From NCBI RefSeq assembly GCF_004341235.1, contig NZ_SLUP01000001.1:248001-312000 (forward strand): a stretch of 64,000 nt of DNA, in the 5' to 3' direction. Of this stretch, positions 25,359 through 33,321 are shown piece after piece (within the stretch, counting starts at the first letter, position 1; every line of letters begins with the position of its first letter). Below the pieces are notes generated by a model. That model was not told where the DNA came from. It saw only the letters and a list, made by a program, of their open reading frames with translations, and made no database searches. This DNA comes from Mariniflexile fucanivorans (GTDB lineage: Bacteria; Bacteroidota; Bacteroidia; Flavobacteriales; Flavobacteriaceae). A program made the position numbers and the translations under genes.

Positions 25359-26675
25359 ATGAGTACAAAAACAGTTCCTTACGTAGCCAACAAAGTAAAA
25401 GATATATCACTTGCAGATTGGGGACGAAAAGAAATAGAATTAGCCGAAGCAGAAATGCCAGGATTGATGAGTTTACGTGAAGAATACGGAAATTCACAAC
25501 CACTTAAAGGTGCTAGAATTGCAGGATGTTTGCACATGACCATACAAACTGCAGTACTAATTGAAACCTTACAAGCTTTAGGAGCCGAAGTAACCTGGAG
25601 TTCTTGTAACATTTTCTCAACACAAGATCAAGCTGCTGCTGCTATTGCTGCTGCAGGAACATCGGTGTATGCATGGAAAGACATGACCGAAGAAGAATTC
25701 GATTGGTGTATCGAGCAAACCCTTTTCTTTGGTGAAGACAGAAAACCTTTAAACATGATTCTTGATGATGGTGGCGATTTAACCAATATGGTGTTAGACC
25801 GTTTTCCAGAATTGGTTTCTGGCATTAAAGGATTAAGTGAAGAAACCACAACCGGTGTTCACAGACTTTACGAACGCGTTAAAAAAGGAACTTTACCAAT
25901 GCCTGCTATTAACGTTAACGATTCGGTTACAAAATCGAAATTCGATAACAAATACGGCTGTAAAGAATCTGCTGTAGATGCCATTCGTCGTGCAACCGAC
26001 ATCATGCTTGCTGGAAAACGTGTCGTAGTTTGTGGCTATGGCGATGTTGGTAAAGGTACCGCTGCCTCTTTTAAGGGCGCTGGAAGTATTGTAACCGTTA
26101 CCGAGATTGATCCTATTTGCGCACTACAAGCTGCTATGGATGGTTTTGAAGTTAAAAAACTGGAAACCGTAGCTCCAAATGCAGACATCATTATCACTAC
26201 AACAGGAAACAAAGATATTGTACGTGGCGAACATTTTGAAGCTGTAAAAGACAAAACCATCATTTGTAACATTGGGCATTTTGATAATGAAATTGATATG
26301 GCTTGGTTAAAAAAGAACCACGGTCATACCAAAAACACCATCAAACCTCAAGTTGACAAATACACCGTAAACGGAAAAGACATTATCATACTTGCCGAAG
26401 GTCGTTTAGTAAACCTAGGTTGCGCCACCGGCCACCCAAGTTTTGTAATGAGTAACTCGTTTACAAACCAAACTCTTGCACAATTAGAACTTTGGACCAA
26501 TAGCGACGCTTACGAAAACGACGTGTATATGTTACCTAAACATCTTGATGAAAAAGTAGCACTACTGCATTTAGCTAAAATTGGTGTAGAACTTACCGAA
26601 CTTCGAAAAGACCAAGCAGATTATATTGGTGTTGCGGTACAAGGTCCTTTTAAACCAGAATATTACAGATACTAA
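25359..26675 (+). CDS. ahcY: Adenosylhomocysteinase (SAH hydrolase)
   Basis: A 438-residue NAD-dependent enzyme that splits S-adenosylhomocysteine into adenosine and homocysteine, removing the product inhibitor of methyltransferases. Motifs: [17 protein letters not shown] start, [13 protein letters not shown] (about 52-64), [10 protein letters not shown] (about 127-136), the NAD site [13 protein letters not shown] (about 221-233) and the C-terminal PFKPEYYRY (about 430-438). Length is standard. The upstream leader is structured. Confidence 0.97.
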   Translation: MSTKTVPYVANKVKDISLADWGRKEIELAEAEMPGLMSLREEYGNSQPLKGARIAGCLHMTIQTAVLIETLQALGAEVTWSSCNIFSTQDQAAAAIAAAGTSVYAWKDMTEEEFDWCIEQTLFFGEDRKPLNMILDDGGDLTNMVLDRFPELVSGIKGLSEETTTGVHRLYERVKKGTLPMPAINVNDSVTKSKFDNKYGCKESAVDAIRRATDIMLAGKRVVVCGYGDVGKGTAASFKGAGSIVTVTEIDPICALQAAMDGFEVKKLETVAPNADIIITTTGNKDIVRGEHFEAVKDKTIICNIGHFDNEIDMAWLKKNHGHTKNTIKPQVDKYTVNGKDIIILAEGRLVNLGCATGHPSFVMSNSFTNQTLAQLELWTNSDAYENDVYMLPKHLDEKVALLHLAKIGVELTELRKDQADYIGVAVQGPFKPEYYRY

Positions 26676-26795
26676 AACGTTATTGCGAGGAGTTTGCGAC
26701 GAAGCAATCTCTTTCAATGAAACAAATACACAAATCCCAAGCAATTCATGTTTGGGATTTTGTCATTTCGAACAAAGTGAGAAATCACACAAGCA
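26675..26795 (+). repeat. GTTATTGCGAGG and GTCATTTCGAAC repeat pair
   Basis: 26675-26712 is a GTTATTGCGAGGAGTTTGCGACGAAGCAATCT-type copy, and 26759-26787 is a GTCATTTCGAACAAAGTGAGAAATC-type copy. Both match repeat classes common in Bacteroidota intergenic DNA. No gene is seen here. Confidence 0.6.
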
Positions 26796-26810
26796 ACTCA
26801 ACCCTATCAT

Positions 26811-26990
26811 TATTTTGGGCAATTGCTAAAGCACCGCGCTTTCCGCTATATCTTTTTAAAACGTCATTGCGAGGAGGAACGACGTGGCAATCTGCTGATT
26901 TTTATTTCTAACCAAGTTTTTAGCCCATTTTGTTTTTTAAAAAGGATGTCGCTACAATCGCTATTGCACCACCAACCACGGTTTGTTACC
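26811..26990 (+). repeat. Composite interspersed repeat, copy 1
   Basis: It consists of a GGGCAATTGCTAAAGC arm, CGCTTTCCGCTATATC, CGTCATTGCGAGGAGG (26861-26877), a variable stretch of about 50 bp, and an AAAAAGGATGTCGCTACAATCGC arm. The same order recurs at 38828-38990, and in inverted orientation at about 45638-45748. The arms are near-inverted (CTTTTTAAAA against TTTTTTAAAAAGG). It precedes vsr. Confidence 0.7.
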
Positions 26991-27021
26991 ATTCCAATTT
27001 TCATTATATTCATAACAGTTT

Positions 27022-27495
27022 ATGGATTACAACGAAGAAAAAATAAAAGTCCCACGTTTCAATGAAGCTTCTGGTTTTTATACCACAAAAAAACGCTCGA
27101 AAATAATGAGCAAAATTCGTGGCACAAACACCAAACCCGAAATGCTTTTCAGAAAAACTCTTTGGAAAAAAGGTATTCGTTATAGAATTAACAACAAAAA
27201 ACTTCCCGGAAAACCAGATGTTTCCATTCAAAAATACAAATTAGCCATATTTATAGATGGTGAATTTTGGCACGGATATAATTGGGACGAAAGAAAAGTA
27301 ACGCTCAAAGCCAACCGCAACTTTTGGATCCCAAAAATTGAGCGAAACATGCAACGTGATAAAGAGGTAAACCAACAACTTGAAAATATGGATTATACCA
27401 TTTTCAGGTTTTGGACCCAAGAAATTAAAACCGATTTAAACCGTTGCATCAATGATATTCTGGTTCATATCGATATGCACGATATCAATTATTAA
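27022..27495 (+). CDS. vsr: Very short patch repair endonuclease (Vsr), orphan
   Basis: A 157-residue Vsr-family nuclease that nicks next to T:G mismatches arising from deamination of 5-methylcytosine. Motifs: SKIMSKIRGTNTKPEMLFRKTLW (about 26-48), PGKPDVSI (about 62-69, catalytic Asp), IFIDGEFWHGYNW (about 76-88) and FWIPKIERNMQRD (about 98-110). No DNA cytosine methyltransferase or partner restriction enzyme is adjacent. It is followed convergently by the S46 peptidase gene. Confidence 0.9.
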   Translation: MDYNEEKIKVPRFNEASGFYTTKKRSKIMSKIRGTNTKPEMLFRKTLWKKGIRYRINNKKLPGKPDVSIQKYKLAIFIDGEFWHGYNWDERKVTLKANRNFWIPKIERNMQRDKEVNQQLENMDYTIFRFWTQEIKTDLNRCINDILVHIDMHDINY

Positions 27496-27507
27496 ACTGG
27501 AAAAACC

Positions 27508-29601
27508 CTATTTCTTTCCTTTATTATGCACCAAGGTCATTTCTTTTATTAAATGTTTGGCTCCTGCATATTTATCAATAATGAACAACACATAGCGCAA
27601 ATCCACCATAATATTTCGGCAAATTTCGGGGTCGTAATAGATATCGCTCATCGTACCTTCCCAAACTCTATCAAAATTTAAACCAACTAAATTACCATGG
27701 GCATCAATAGCTGGACTCCCCGAATTTCCGCCAGTAGTGTGGTTGGTAGCTATAAAACATACCGGTAATTTTCCTGTTTTATCGGCATACAAACCATAAT
27801 CTTTTTTGGCATACAGCTCCTGTAATTTTTGTGGCACATCAAATTCATAATCTCCGGGCACATATTTTTCCATAACACCATCCAAATAGGTAAATGGCTC
27901 ATAATACACGGCATCTCTTGGTTCATAACCTTTTACTTTACCATAGGTTACACGCAATGTACTATTGGCATCAGGAAAATAACGTTGATTTGGTAACACC
28001 TCCATTAAAGCTTTCATGTATTGCTGCTCTAAAGCGTTTATTTGAGGATTAATTTCCCTGAATACAGATTCTATTTCAGAATAAAAATTCATTACCAATA
28101 CTTTTGCATATTGATACGCCGCATCGTTATTTAATTTTTCAATAACCTCTTTGGAGTTCCCTTCTATAAGTGCTTTCCCAGTTTCAAAGTTTCTGAATGC
28201 TGTTTTTTCATAAATTGAAGCATCAACATCATTCGTATATAATGGCATCACAGCGAGATAAACGCCTTCATCGACAGCTAAATTCAGGTTTTTATAAATA
28301 CCATCCATACTATTTAAAACACTGGCTCTTACACGTTCAAAATCTGCTTCGCTACTCATAGCTGCATTCTCAACTTGAGTCAACCTAAACATGAGCTGCA
28401 TAAGCTCGCTCGTTGTTGTAAATGCCTCAATAAAAGCACGACGCTTTACGGCAGTTTCTTCTATTTGATTGTATAAACGCTCTAATTCTGGTAATAAATG
28501 CCCATAAGTTTCCAACAAATTTTTTGTTTTAAGCGCGTTTGTGAATTCCACTTCAAAAGCTTGTTTTTTAGCAATGGCTCCACTTTTTTTAATACCTAAA
28601 TTTTCTCCTATCCATTTTTTCCAAGCATTGGCAATTCTTGCTTGTTTTGAAGCGTATTGAATACGAATTTCATCACTAGACTTCATATTCGCATCAATAA
28701 CTTTTAAAGCGGCTTCACGCATGGCGATTGCTTTCGGATTAATTTTTTCTACAGTTTGCGCCACGGCAACGGCAGGCAAATATTCATCAGTTGTTCCTGG
28801 GAAACCAAAAACCATGGTAAAATCGTCTTCACTAATACCATCTATGGCTATGGGTAGAAAATGCTTTGGCTTAAAAGGCACATTATCTTTTGAAAAGGTT
28901 GCAGGACGGTTATTTTTATCTGCATAAATTCTAAATATCGAAAAATCGCCCGTATGCCTTGGCCACACCCAATTATCGGTATCGCTTCCAAATTTACCTA
29001 TACTTGTTGGAGGCGCACCAACTAAACGAATATCTTCATACCGTTCGGTTACAAAAAGAAAATATTGATTTCCCTTATAAAACGCTTTTATTTTAGTGTT
29101 TTGCCAATCTTCTTTTTTCGCTGCTCTTTCTACATTACCACTATTTGCACCTATTTTAGATTGCTTATCTTTATCGTTCATAGCATCGGTAACGCCCTCT
29201 AAAACCTGCTGTGTTACATCTTCAATACGGACAATAAATTCCACATATAGTCCTTTATTTGGTAATTCTTCAGCTAAATTCATAGCCCAAAACCCATTTT
29301 TTAAGTAATCGTTTTCTAAAGAGGAATGAGATTGTATTTGACTAAATCCACAATGATGATTCGTTAATATGAGGCCTTTGGGTGAAATAACTTCGCTTGT
29401 ACAGCCACCGTTGAAATGCCCTATAGCATCTTTTAAACTTGATTTATTAACATCATAAATATCGTTTGCTGATAGTTTACTGCCAAGGCTTTGCATTTCG
29501 TCTTCATTCATGCCTTGTAATAACGACGGTATCCACATACCACCTTGTTGTGCCGACATTTGAATTACGATAAAAAACGCGAAAATTTTAAGGAATTTCA
29601 T
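27508..29601 (-). CDS. S46-family dipeptidyl-peptidase, predicted DPP11 type
   Basis: A 697-residue secreted peptidase with a signal peptide (MKFLKIFAFFIVIQMSAQQ). The catalytic His is in LTNHHCGF (about 78-85), and the nucleophile Ser is in GGNSGSP (about 630-636). The residue 18 positions after this Ser is Arg (LNFDRVWEG), the position reported as Arg in Asp/Glu-specific DPP11 and Gly in DPP7, so a preference for acidic P1 residues is predicted. It acts in the periplasm releasing dipeptides. Confidence 0.92.
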   Translation of the reverse strand: MKFLKIFAFFIVIQMSAQQGGMWIPSLLQGMNEDEMQSLGSKLSANDIYDVNKSSLKDAIGHFNGGCTSEVISPKGLILTNHHCGFSQIQSHSSLENDYLKNGFWAMNLAEELPNKGLYVEFIVRIEDVTQQVLEGVTDAMNDKDKQSKIGANSGNVERAAKKEDWQNTKIKAFYKGNQYFLFVTERYEDIRLVGAPPTSIGKFGSDTDNWVWPRHTGDFSIFRIYADKNNRPATFSKDNVPFKPKHFLPIAIDGISEDDFTMVFGFPGTTDEYLPAVAVAQTVEKINPKAIAMREAALKVIDANMKSSDEIRIQYASKQARIANAWKKWIGENLGIKKSGAIAKKQAFEVEFTNALKTKNLLETYGHLLPELERLYNQIEETAVKRRAFIEAFTTTSELMQLMFRLTQVENAAMSSEADFERVRASVLNSMDGIYKNLNLAVDEGVYLAVMPLYTNDVDASIYEKTAFRNFETGKALIEGNSKEVIEKLNNDAAYQYAKVLVMNFYSEIESVFREINPQINALEQQYMKALMEVLPNQRYFPDANSTLRVTYGKVKGYEPRDAVYYEPFTYLDGVMEKYVPGDYEFDVPQKLQELYAKKDYGLYADKTGKLPVCFIATNHTTGGNSGSPAIDAHGNLVGLNFDRVWEGTMSDIYYDPEICRNIMVDLRYVLFIIDKYAGAKHLIKEMTLVHNKGKK

Positions 29602-30000
29602 AATAGATTTTTAGTAATTCCAAAGATAAAAAGCTTGAAGCTAAGACGAAAATTTTTTAGGATTTATAATTGAATTTCTTACTGAAATTTATGAGACATG
29701 ATAGGATGTTGTATGAACATTTTAAGAAAGAATAAACTACCTCAAGGCAAGCCTATGAGGTATTAAATTCCAAAAAAAAAGAAAATTCCAAATTCCATAA
29801 ATGAAGACTAGGCAAGCCTCGGGGGTATTAAACCCTAAAAAATCAAATAAAATAAGGAATCACGCACCTATTAATCTCAATAAATTAAGCACGTTTACAT
29901 TTAGAAGAAAATTGAATTTATAAGAGGTTGTATCAAATAAAATAAGGAATCAATTCACAAACCGCATTTGAAAGAAACCTATTTTAAGAATTACTTATAA
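29602..30000. repeat. Intergenic region with short direct repeats
   Basis: ATCAAATAAAATAAGGAATC occurs at about 29842 and again at about 29932. GGCAAGCCT…GGTATTAAA occurs at about 29747 and 29811. The region has no ORF I trust and no known RNA. It may be decayed sequence or a repeat landing site. Confidence 0.55.
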
Positions 30001-30282
30001 TCATTCATCTACCATGTCTTTTTCAAAATACCACCATAAACTGGAATCTATAGCCGATTTCATTCTATTAATATCAACCGAATCATTTAAAAAAATGGTT
30101 AAGTTTTCATCAGCACGATTTTGCTCTACAGTATCGCTTATTTCGATAGATTCTATTTCAGTAAAATGCTCTAAATGGTTTTTAATTTTACCATCTAAAG
30201 ATTCATCACTCAAATATATTTTAATGGTTTGCTGCGATGGAGAATTTCTAATTTCAGATCTAAATGGTGGAAGCATAAACAA
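30001..30282 (-). CDS. Hypothetical 93-residue acidic protein
   Basis: The sequence (QTIKIYLSDESLDGKIKNHLEHF, then ESIEISDT) has a plausible soluble alpha/beta composition. It is preferred to the overlapping + strand frame, which has worse composition. No family was recognised. It lies between the repeat region and rpmA on the same strand as rpmA. Confidence 0.5.
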   Translation of the reverse strand: MFMLPPFRSEIRNSPSQQTIKIYLSDESLDGKIKNHLEHFTEIESIEISDTVEQNRADENLTIFLNDSVDINRMKSAIDSSLWWYFEKDMVDE

Positions 30283-30356
30283 TAATTTTTAGTGAAACAA
30301 TATGTGCGCTCTAAATGCAACACTCTAAGTTAGTAAATTATTCCAACAAAGTCAAT

Positions 30357-30387
30357 AAAAAAACCCTTTCTGTTTCCAGAAAGGGCT
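30357..30387 (-). terminator. rplU-rpmA terminator
   Basis: CCCTTTCTG-TTTC-CAGAAAGGG forms a perfect 9-bp stem, followed on the minus strand by TTTTTTT. It starts about 25 nt after the rpmA stop. Confidence 0.85.
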
Positions 30388-30411
30388 TGTATTTAAAAAG
30401 AAAATTATTTC

Positions 30412-30672
30412 TTAAACCTCAAAAGGCTCTATAGAAACATAAGATTTGTTATCTTTTTTCTTTGTGAATTTTACAACGCCATCTACGTATGCGTGTAATG
30501 TATGATCTTTAGAAGAGTACACATTCTCACCTGGGTGGTGTGTATTTCCTCTTTGTCTTACGATAATGTTTCCAGCAATAGCAGCTTGACCACCAAAAAT
30601 CTTAACGCCTAAACGTTTTGATTCTGATTCTCTACCATTCTTAGAACTACCTACTCCTTTTTTATGAGCCAT
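30412..30672 (-). CDS. rpmA: 50S ribosomal protein L27 (bL27)
   Basis: An 86-residue protein with the start [16 protein letters not shown], followed by [13 protein letters not shown]. It sits at the peptidyl-transferase centre. There is no Firmicute-type N-terminal propeptide. It is 38 bp downstream of rplU, the universal rplU-rpmA pair. Confidence 0.98.
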   Translation of the reverse strand: MAHKKGVGSSKNGRESESKRLGVKIFGGQAAIAGNIIVRQRGNTHHPGENVYSSKDHTLHAYVDGVVKFTKKKDNKSYVSIEPFEV

Positions 30673-30710
30673 TGTCTTAAGGTTTTATATTGTTAAACTT
30701 TAACGGTTAG

Positions 30711-31391
30711 TTATTCAGCTTTACCGCCATTTAATTCGTCTTGCCATTTTGCTAATTCATCCCACTTACCATCAGCGGCTAATTTAGCTTGTTCTGGCCA
30801 TGTATCTGGTACGTGATTTCCACGAACATCAGAAATGATTTCAGCAATTTTTTCTGGAGTTGATTTTGCTAATTCAGCAAAAGTTGTAATTCCTGCAGCA
30901 TTTAATGTTTCAGCAATTTTTGGTCCAATACCTTCAACTTTTTTCAAATCATCCGCTTTAGCCGTTGCTTTTTTAGCAGCTGGTTTCGCTTCTGCTTTTG
31001 GAGCAGCAACTTCAACTTTTTTCTCTGCTTTAGCTGGTTCAGCTTTTTTAGCTTCCACTTTTGTAGCTTTTTTAGCTCCAGAAGCAGCAATACTTTCAAT
31101 TACAATTTCTGTTAAAGATTGACGGTGACCATTTTTCTTACGGTAACCTTTACGTCTTTTCTTTTTGAAAACTATAACTTTATCACCTTTAAGGTGCTTT
31201 AAGACTTTTGCTCCTACTTGAGCTCCGTCTATAGCTGGGGCGCCTACAGTTATATTGTCACCATCACCAATAAGAAGAACATTATCAAAAGCTACTTGCT
31301 TTCCTTCTTCTGTTTGTAAACGGTGTACAAAAACCTTTTGGTCTTTAACAACTTTAAATTGTTGCCCTGCTATCTCTACAATTGCGTACAT
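30711..31391 (-). CDS. rplU: 50S ribosomal protein L21 with C-terminal helix-hairpin-helix extension
   Basis: A 226-residue protein, over twice the usual L21 length (about 103). Residues about 1-103 are normal L21 (MYAIVEIAGQQFKVVKDQ; KRRKGYRKKNGHRQ). A Lys/Ala/Pro-rich linker (about 108-147) leads to a domain (about 148-226) with LKKVEGIGPKIAETLNAAGITTFAELA, a helix-hairpin-helix typical of DUF4332-like or nucleic-acid-binding folds. The reading frame is continuous. Extensions of this kind are known to me in Flavobacteriaceae; their function is not. Confidence 0.95.
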   Translation of the reverse strand: MYAIVEIAGQQFKVVKDQKVFVHRLQTEEGKQVAFDNVLLIGDGDNITVGAPAIDGAQVGAKVLKHLKGDKVIVFKKKRRKGYRKKNGHRQSLTEIVIESIAASGAKKATKVEAKKAEPAKAEKKVEVAAPKAEAKPAAKKATAKADDLKKVEGIGPKIAETLNAAGITTFAELAKSTPEKIAEIISDVRGNHVPDTWPEQAKLAADGKWDELAKWQDELNGGKAE

Positions 31392-31426
31392 AGCGTAACG
31401 TTTTATTAATTAATTTTATTAAAATA

Positions 31427-31451
31427 CACCTACCTCTACGGAAGGCGGGTG
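31427..31451 (-). promoter_or_regulatory. Possible rplU mRNA leader hairpin
   Basis: On the minus strand CACCCGCCT…AGGTAGGTG can fold into a compact GC-rich stem in the otherwise AT-rich leader, just downstream of the predicted start and about 35 nt before the rplU start. Such elements are typical of autogenous r-protein control; binding by L21 is inference. Confidence 0.4.
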
Positions 31452-31482
31452 CAAATATACTGCTAATTAATTAATTTACAAA
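31452..31482 (-). promoter_or_regulatory. rplU-rpmA promoter
   Basis: On the minus strand TTTG (31482-31479), exactly 19 bp and TATATTTG (31459-31452) give a full match to the Bacteroidota consensus, the best in this window. Confidence 0.8.
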
Positions 31483-31495
31483 CGTTTTATTTTTT

Positions 31496-31939
31496 TTAGG
31501 CAAGTTTTTTACTGTTTTTAAAAAGCTGCATAACCGCAAGGGTTGAAACCAGCGTAGTTGCTAGTCCCATAATGGCTACTACAAATGTAATCATACCAAC
31601 ATCGGCACCTAAACCACCATGCATTTCTTTAAGTAATTCAGGCAAAAAACCAGAGTTAAACTCGGTGGCATAAAACAAGAAAAAAGCAGTAAAAAGTATA
31701 GTAGCTACAAAGCCTGTAATAAGTCCTATTTTAAAACCTTCTCCATAGGAAAACGCATCTGGACTTTCAAGCTTACTTAACCTAATTGCTTCGTAAATTC
31801 CGAAAGCAGTTATAACTGCATTGAAAAAGCTAAATACTGGGTTTGTATTCTTATCTAATAATGCTAAAATTAAAAAATAAGCAATTAATACAGCACTTGT
31901 AACAAGTCCGAACCTAATGGAAAGTGATATTTTTTTCAT
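31496..31939 (-). CDS. DUF4199 membrane protein
   Basis: A 147-residue protein with four membrane helices (about 10-28, 37-53, 72-95 and 120-142). The start KKISLSIRFGLVTSAVLIAYF, the EAIRLSKLESPDAFSYGEGFKIGL stretch and length match DUF4199, common in Bacteroidota. Function unknown. Confidence 0.75.
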   Translation of the reverse strand: MKKISLSIRFGLVTSAVLIAYFLILALLDKNTNPVFSFFNAVITAFGIYEAIRLSKLESPDAFSYGEGFKIGLITGFVATILFTAFFLFYATEFNSGFLPELLKEMHGGLGADVGMITFVVAIMGLATTLVSTLAVMQLFKNSKKLA

Positions 31940-32160
31940 GTTTTAAAATTTAATTTTATTTAAGAAAATGATATTCGATTTATAAATTCATCCTAAAATG
32001 ATCTATACGTTTTTATAGACTTATTCCCTTTTAAAATGATTTATGTTTTTAAATTTCGTAAAAATTTTGGTGAAAAAATAATTTTAACTCGTTTTTAATA
32101 TAGATTTATCATTAATAAACCTGTTTATTTTGTAAGTTTGCTTGAATTTTAATATTTGAA

Positions 32161-32685
32161 ATGATGAAATCAATAAGAAATATAATGATGGTTGCGGCAA
32201 TAGCTCTATTTGCCATGAGTTGTAAAAACGAAACCAAACCAGAGGTTAAAACTGTTGAAGTGGCCACCGAAACTTCTAAAACCATGAATCCGAATGCAAC
32301 CTATGCCAAAGCAGAATTCACTATTGAAGGGATGACTTGTGCTATGGGTTGTGCTAAAACTATTGAGAAAAAAATAGCAAAAATGGATGGTGTTAAATCT
32401 GCCTCTGTAGATTTTGATAAAAAATTGGCTATGGTTGAATATGATGAAGCTAAAGTAAACCCTGCTTTATTAGAACAAACTGTTACCAAAGTTTCTGACA
32501 CGTATAAAGTTACTAACATGAAGGCCGGCAGCTCTAGCAAAACAAGTTGTATGGAAGCATGTGACAAAACAGGTTGCGAAGGCAAAACGGATGCAGAAAA
32601 AGCAGCTTGCCAAGAAGCTTGTAGTGCAAAAACCGCATCAACCGTTACTAAAAAAACTTGTTGTGCTACAAAAGCAAAAGCATAA
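32161..32685 (+). CDS. Lipoprotein with heavy-metal-associated domain and Cys-rich tail
   Basis: A 174-residue protein. The lipobox LFAMSCKN gives the lipidated Cys near residue 21. A heavy-metal-associated domain (about 50-118) contains EGMTCAMGCAKTIEKKI, the CXXXC variant (C-A-M-G-C) of the usual metal-binding CXXC. The tail (about 125-174) has about nine Cys residues (CMEACDKTGCEGK; CQEACSAK; KTCCATK). It is probably an envelope metal-binding protein; copper or zinc is inference. It stands alone, with its own terminator. Confidence 0.8.
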   Translation: MMKSIRNIMMVAAIALFAMSCKNETKPEVKTVEVATETSKTMNPNATYAKAEFTIEGMTCAMGCAKTIEKKIAKMDGVKSASVDFDKKLAMVEYDEAKVNPALLEQTVTKVSDTYKVTNMKAGSSSKTSCMEACDKTGCEGKTDAEKAACQEACSAKTASTVTKKTCCATKAKA

Positions 32686-32704
32686 TATAAAAGAATAATA
32701 TTTA

Positions 32705-32741
32705 GAAAGCTTCTCAATTTTAAAAATTGAGAAGCTTTTTT
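32705..32741 (+). terminator. Terminator of the HMA lipoprotein gene
   Basis: AAGCTTCTCAATTT and AAATTGAGAAGCTT form a 14-bp stem with a short loop, followed by TTTTTATTT. Its right arm reaches the gldD stop codon, so it lies at the convergent junction of both genes. Confidence 0.85.
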
Positions 32742-33321
32742 ATTTCCAGTGAAGCGATTCCATTATTTGAATCATATCCTTTTGCAGGTAATTTGCAGCT
32801 GGCAAAATAGAATCGTAATTAGGTTTGGCGTAAAAATAAAGTGATCCTACCAAAAAATGCTTAATACTATCGGTTACATAAAATTGTGCTGGCGATGCTA
32901 CATTTCCTTTTACTTCGGAAAAAACACCATATACTTTCCTTTCATTATTTTCATAAGGAAACACAGGGATTTCATCTGCTTTAATAGTATGCTCTAAGGT
33001 AAATTTTTGTGCATCTTTAAGATATTCCATTAAAGTTATGGAATCACCATCTATAGCTTTATAGGTTAAAAATATGGTGCCTTTAAGTGATGGATATTCT
33101 ATATTAATACCATAACTCTCTTTGGCAGCTCTTAACTTTTTATACTTAATATCAGATGCTAAGCTATTGGTTTCAAAGTAAAAAGGCACTTCTAAATTCA
33201 TTTTTCTATACTGTGCTTTCGGGTAATCCAACCTTAAATAGGCTTTAGGTTTTGGAATATAGTCTTGTCCACATGAAAAACACACCATGATTACGACCAA
33301 TAAGTAAAGATTATGCTTCAT
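32740..33321 (-). CDS. gldD: Gliding-motility lipoprotein GldD
   Basis: A 193-residue lipoprotein with lipobox VCFSCGQ (Cys near residue 17) and the GldD segments YIPKPKAYLRLDYPKAQY (about 21-38), KSYGINIEYPSLKGTIF and FSEVKGNVASPAQFYVTDS (about 133-151). GldD is needed for gliding in Flavobacterium johnsoniae. It is directly downstream of gldE with no gap, the conserved order in this family. Confidence 0.93.
   Translation of the reverse strand: MKHNLYLLVVIMVCFSCGQDYIPKPKAYLRLDYPKAQYRKMNLEVPFYFETNSLASDIKYKKLRAAKESYGINIEYPSLKGTIFLTYKAIDGDSITLMEYLKDAQKFTLEHTIKADEIPVFPYENNERKVYGVFSEVKGNVASPAQFYVTDSIKHFLVGSLYFYAKPNYDSILPAANYLQKDMIQIMESLHWK

Noticed and set aside
30014-30292. + strand 92-codon ORF opposite the 93-codon minus-strand ORF
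   Set aside because: Unlikely amino-acid composition and no promoter; the minus frame looks more protein-like, though still uncertain.
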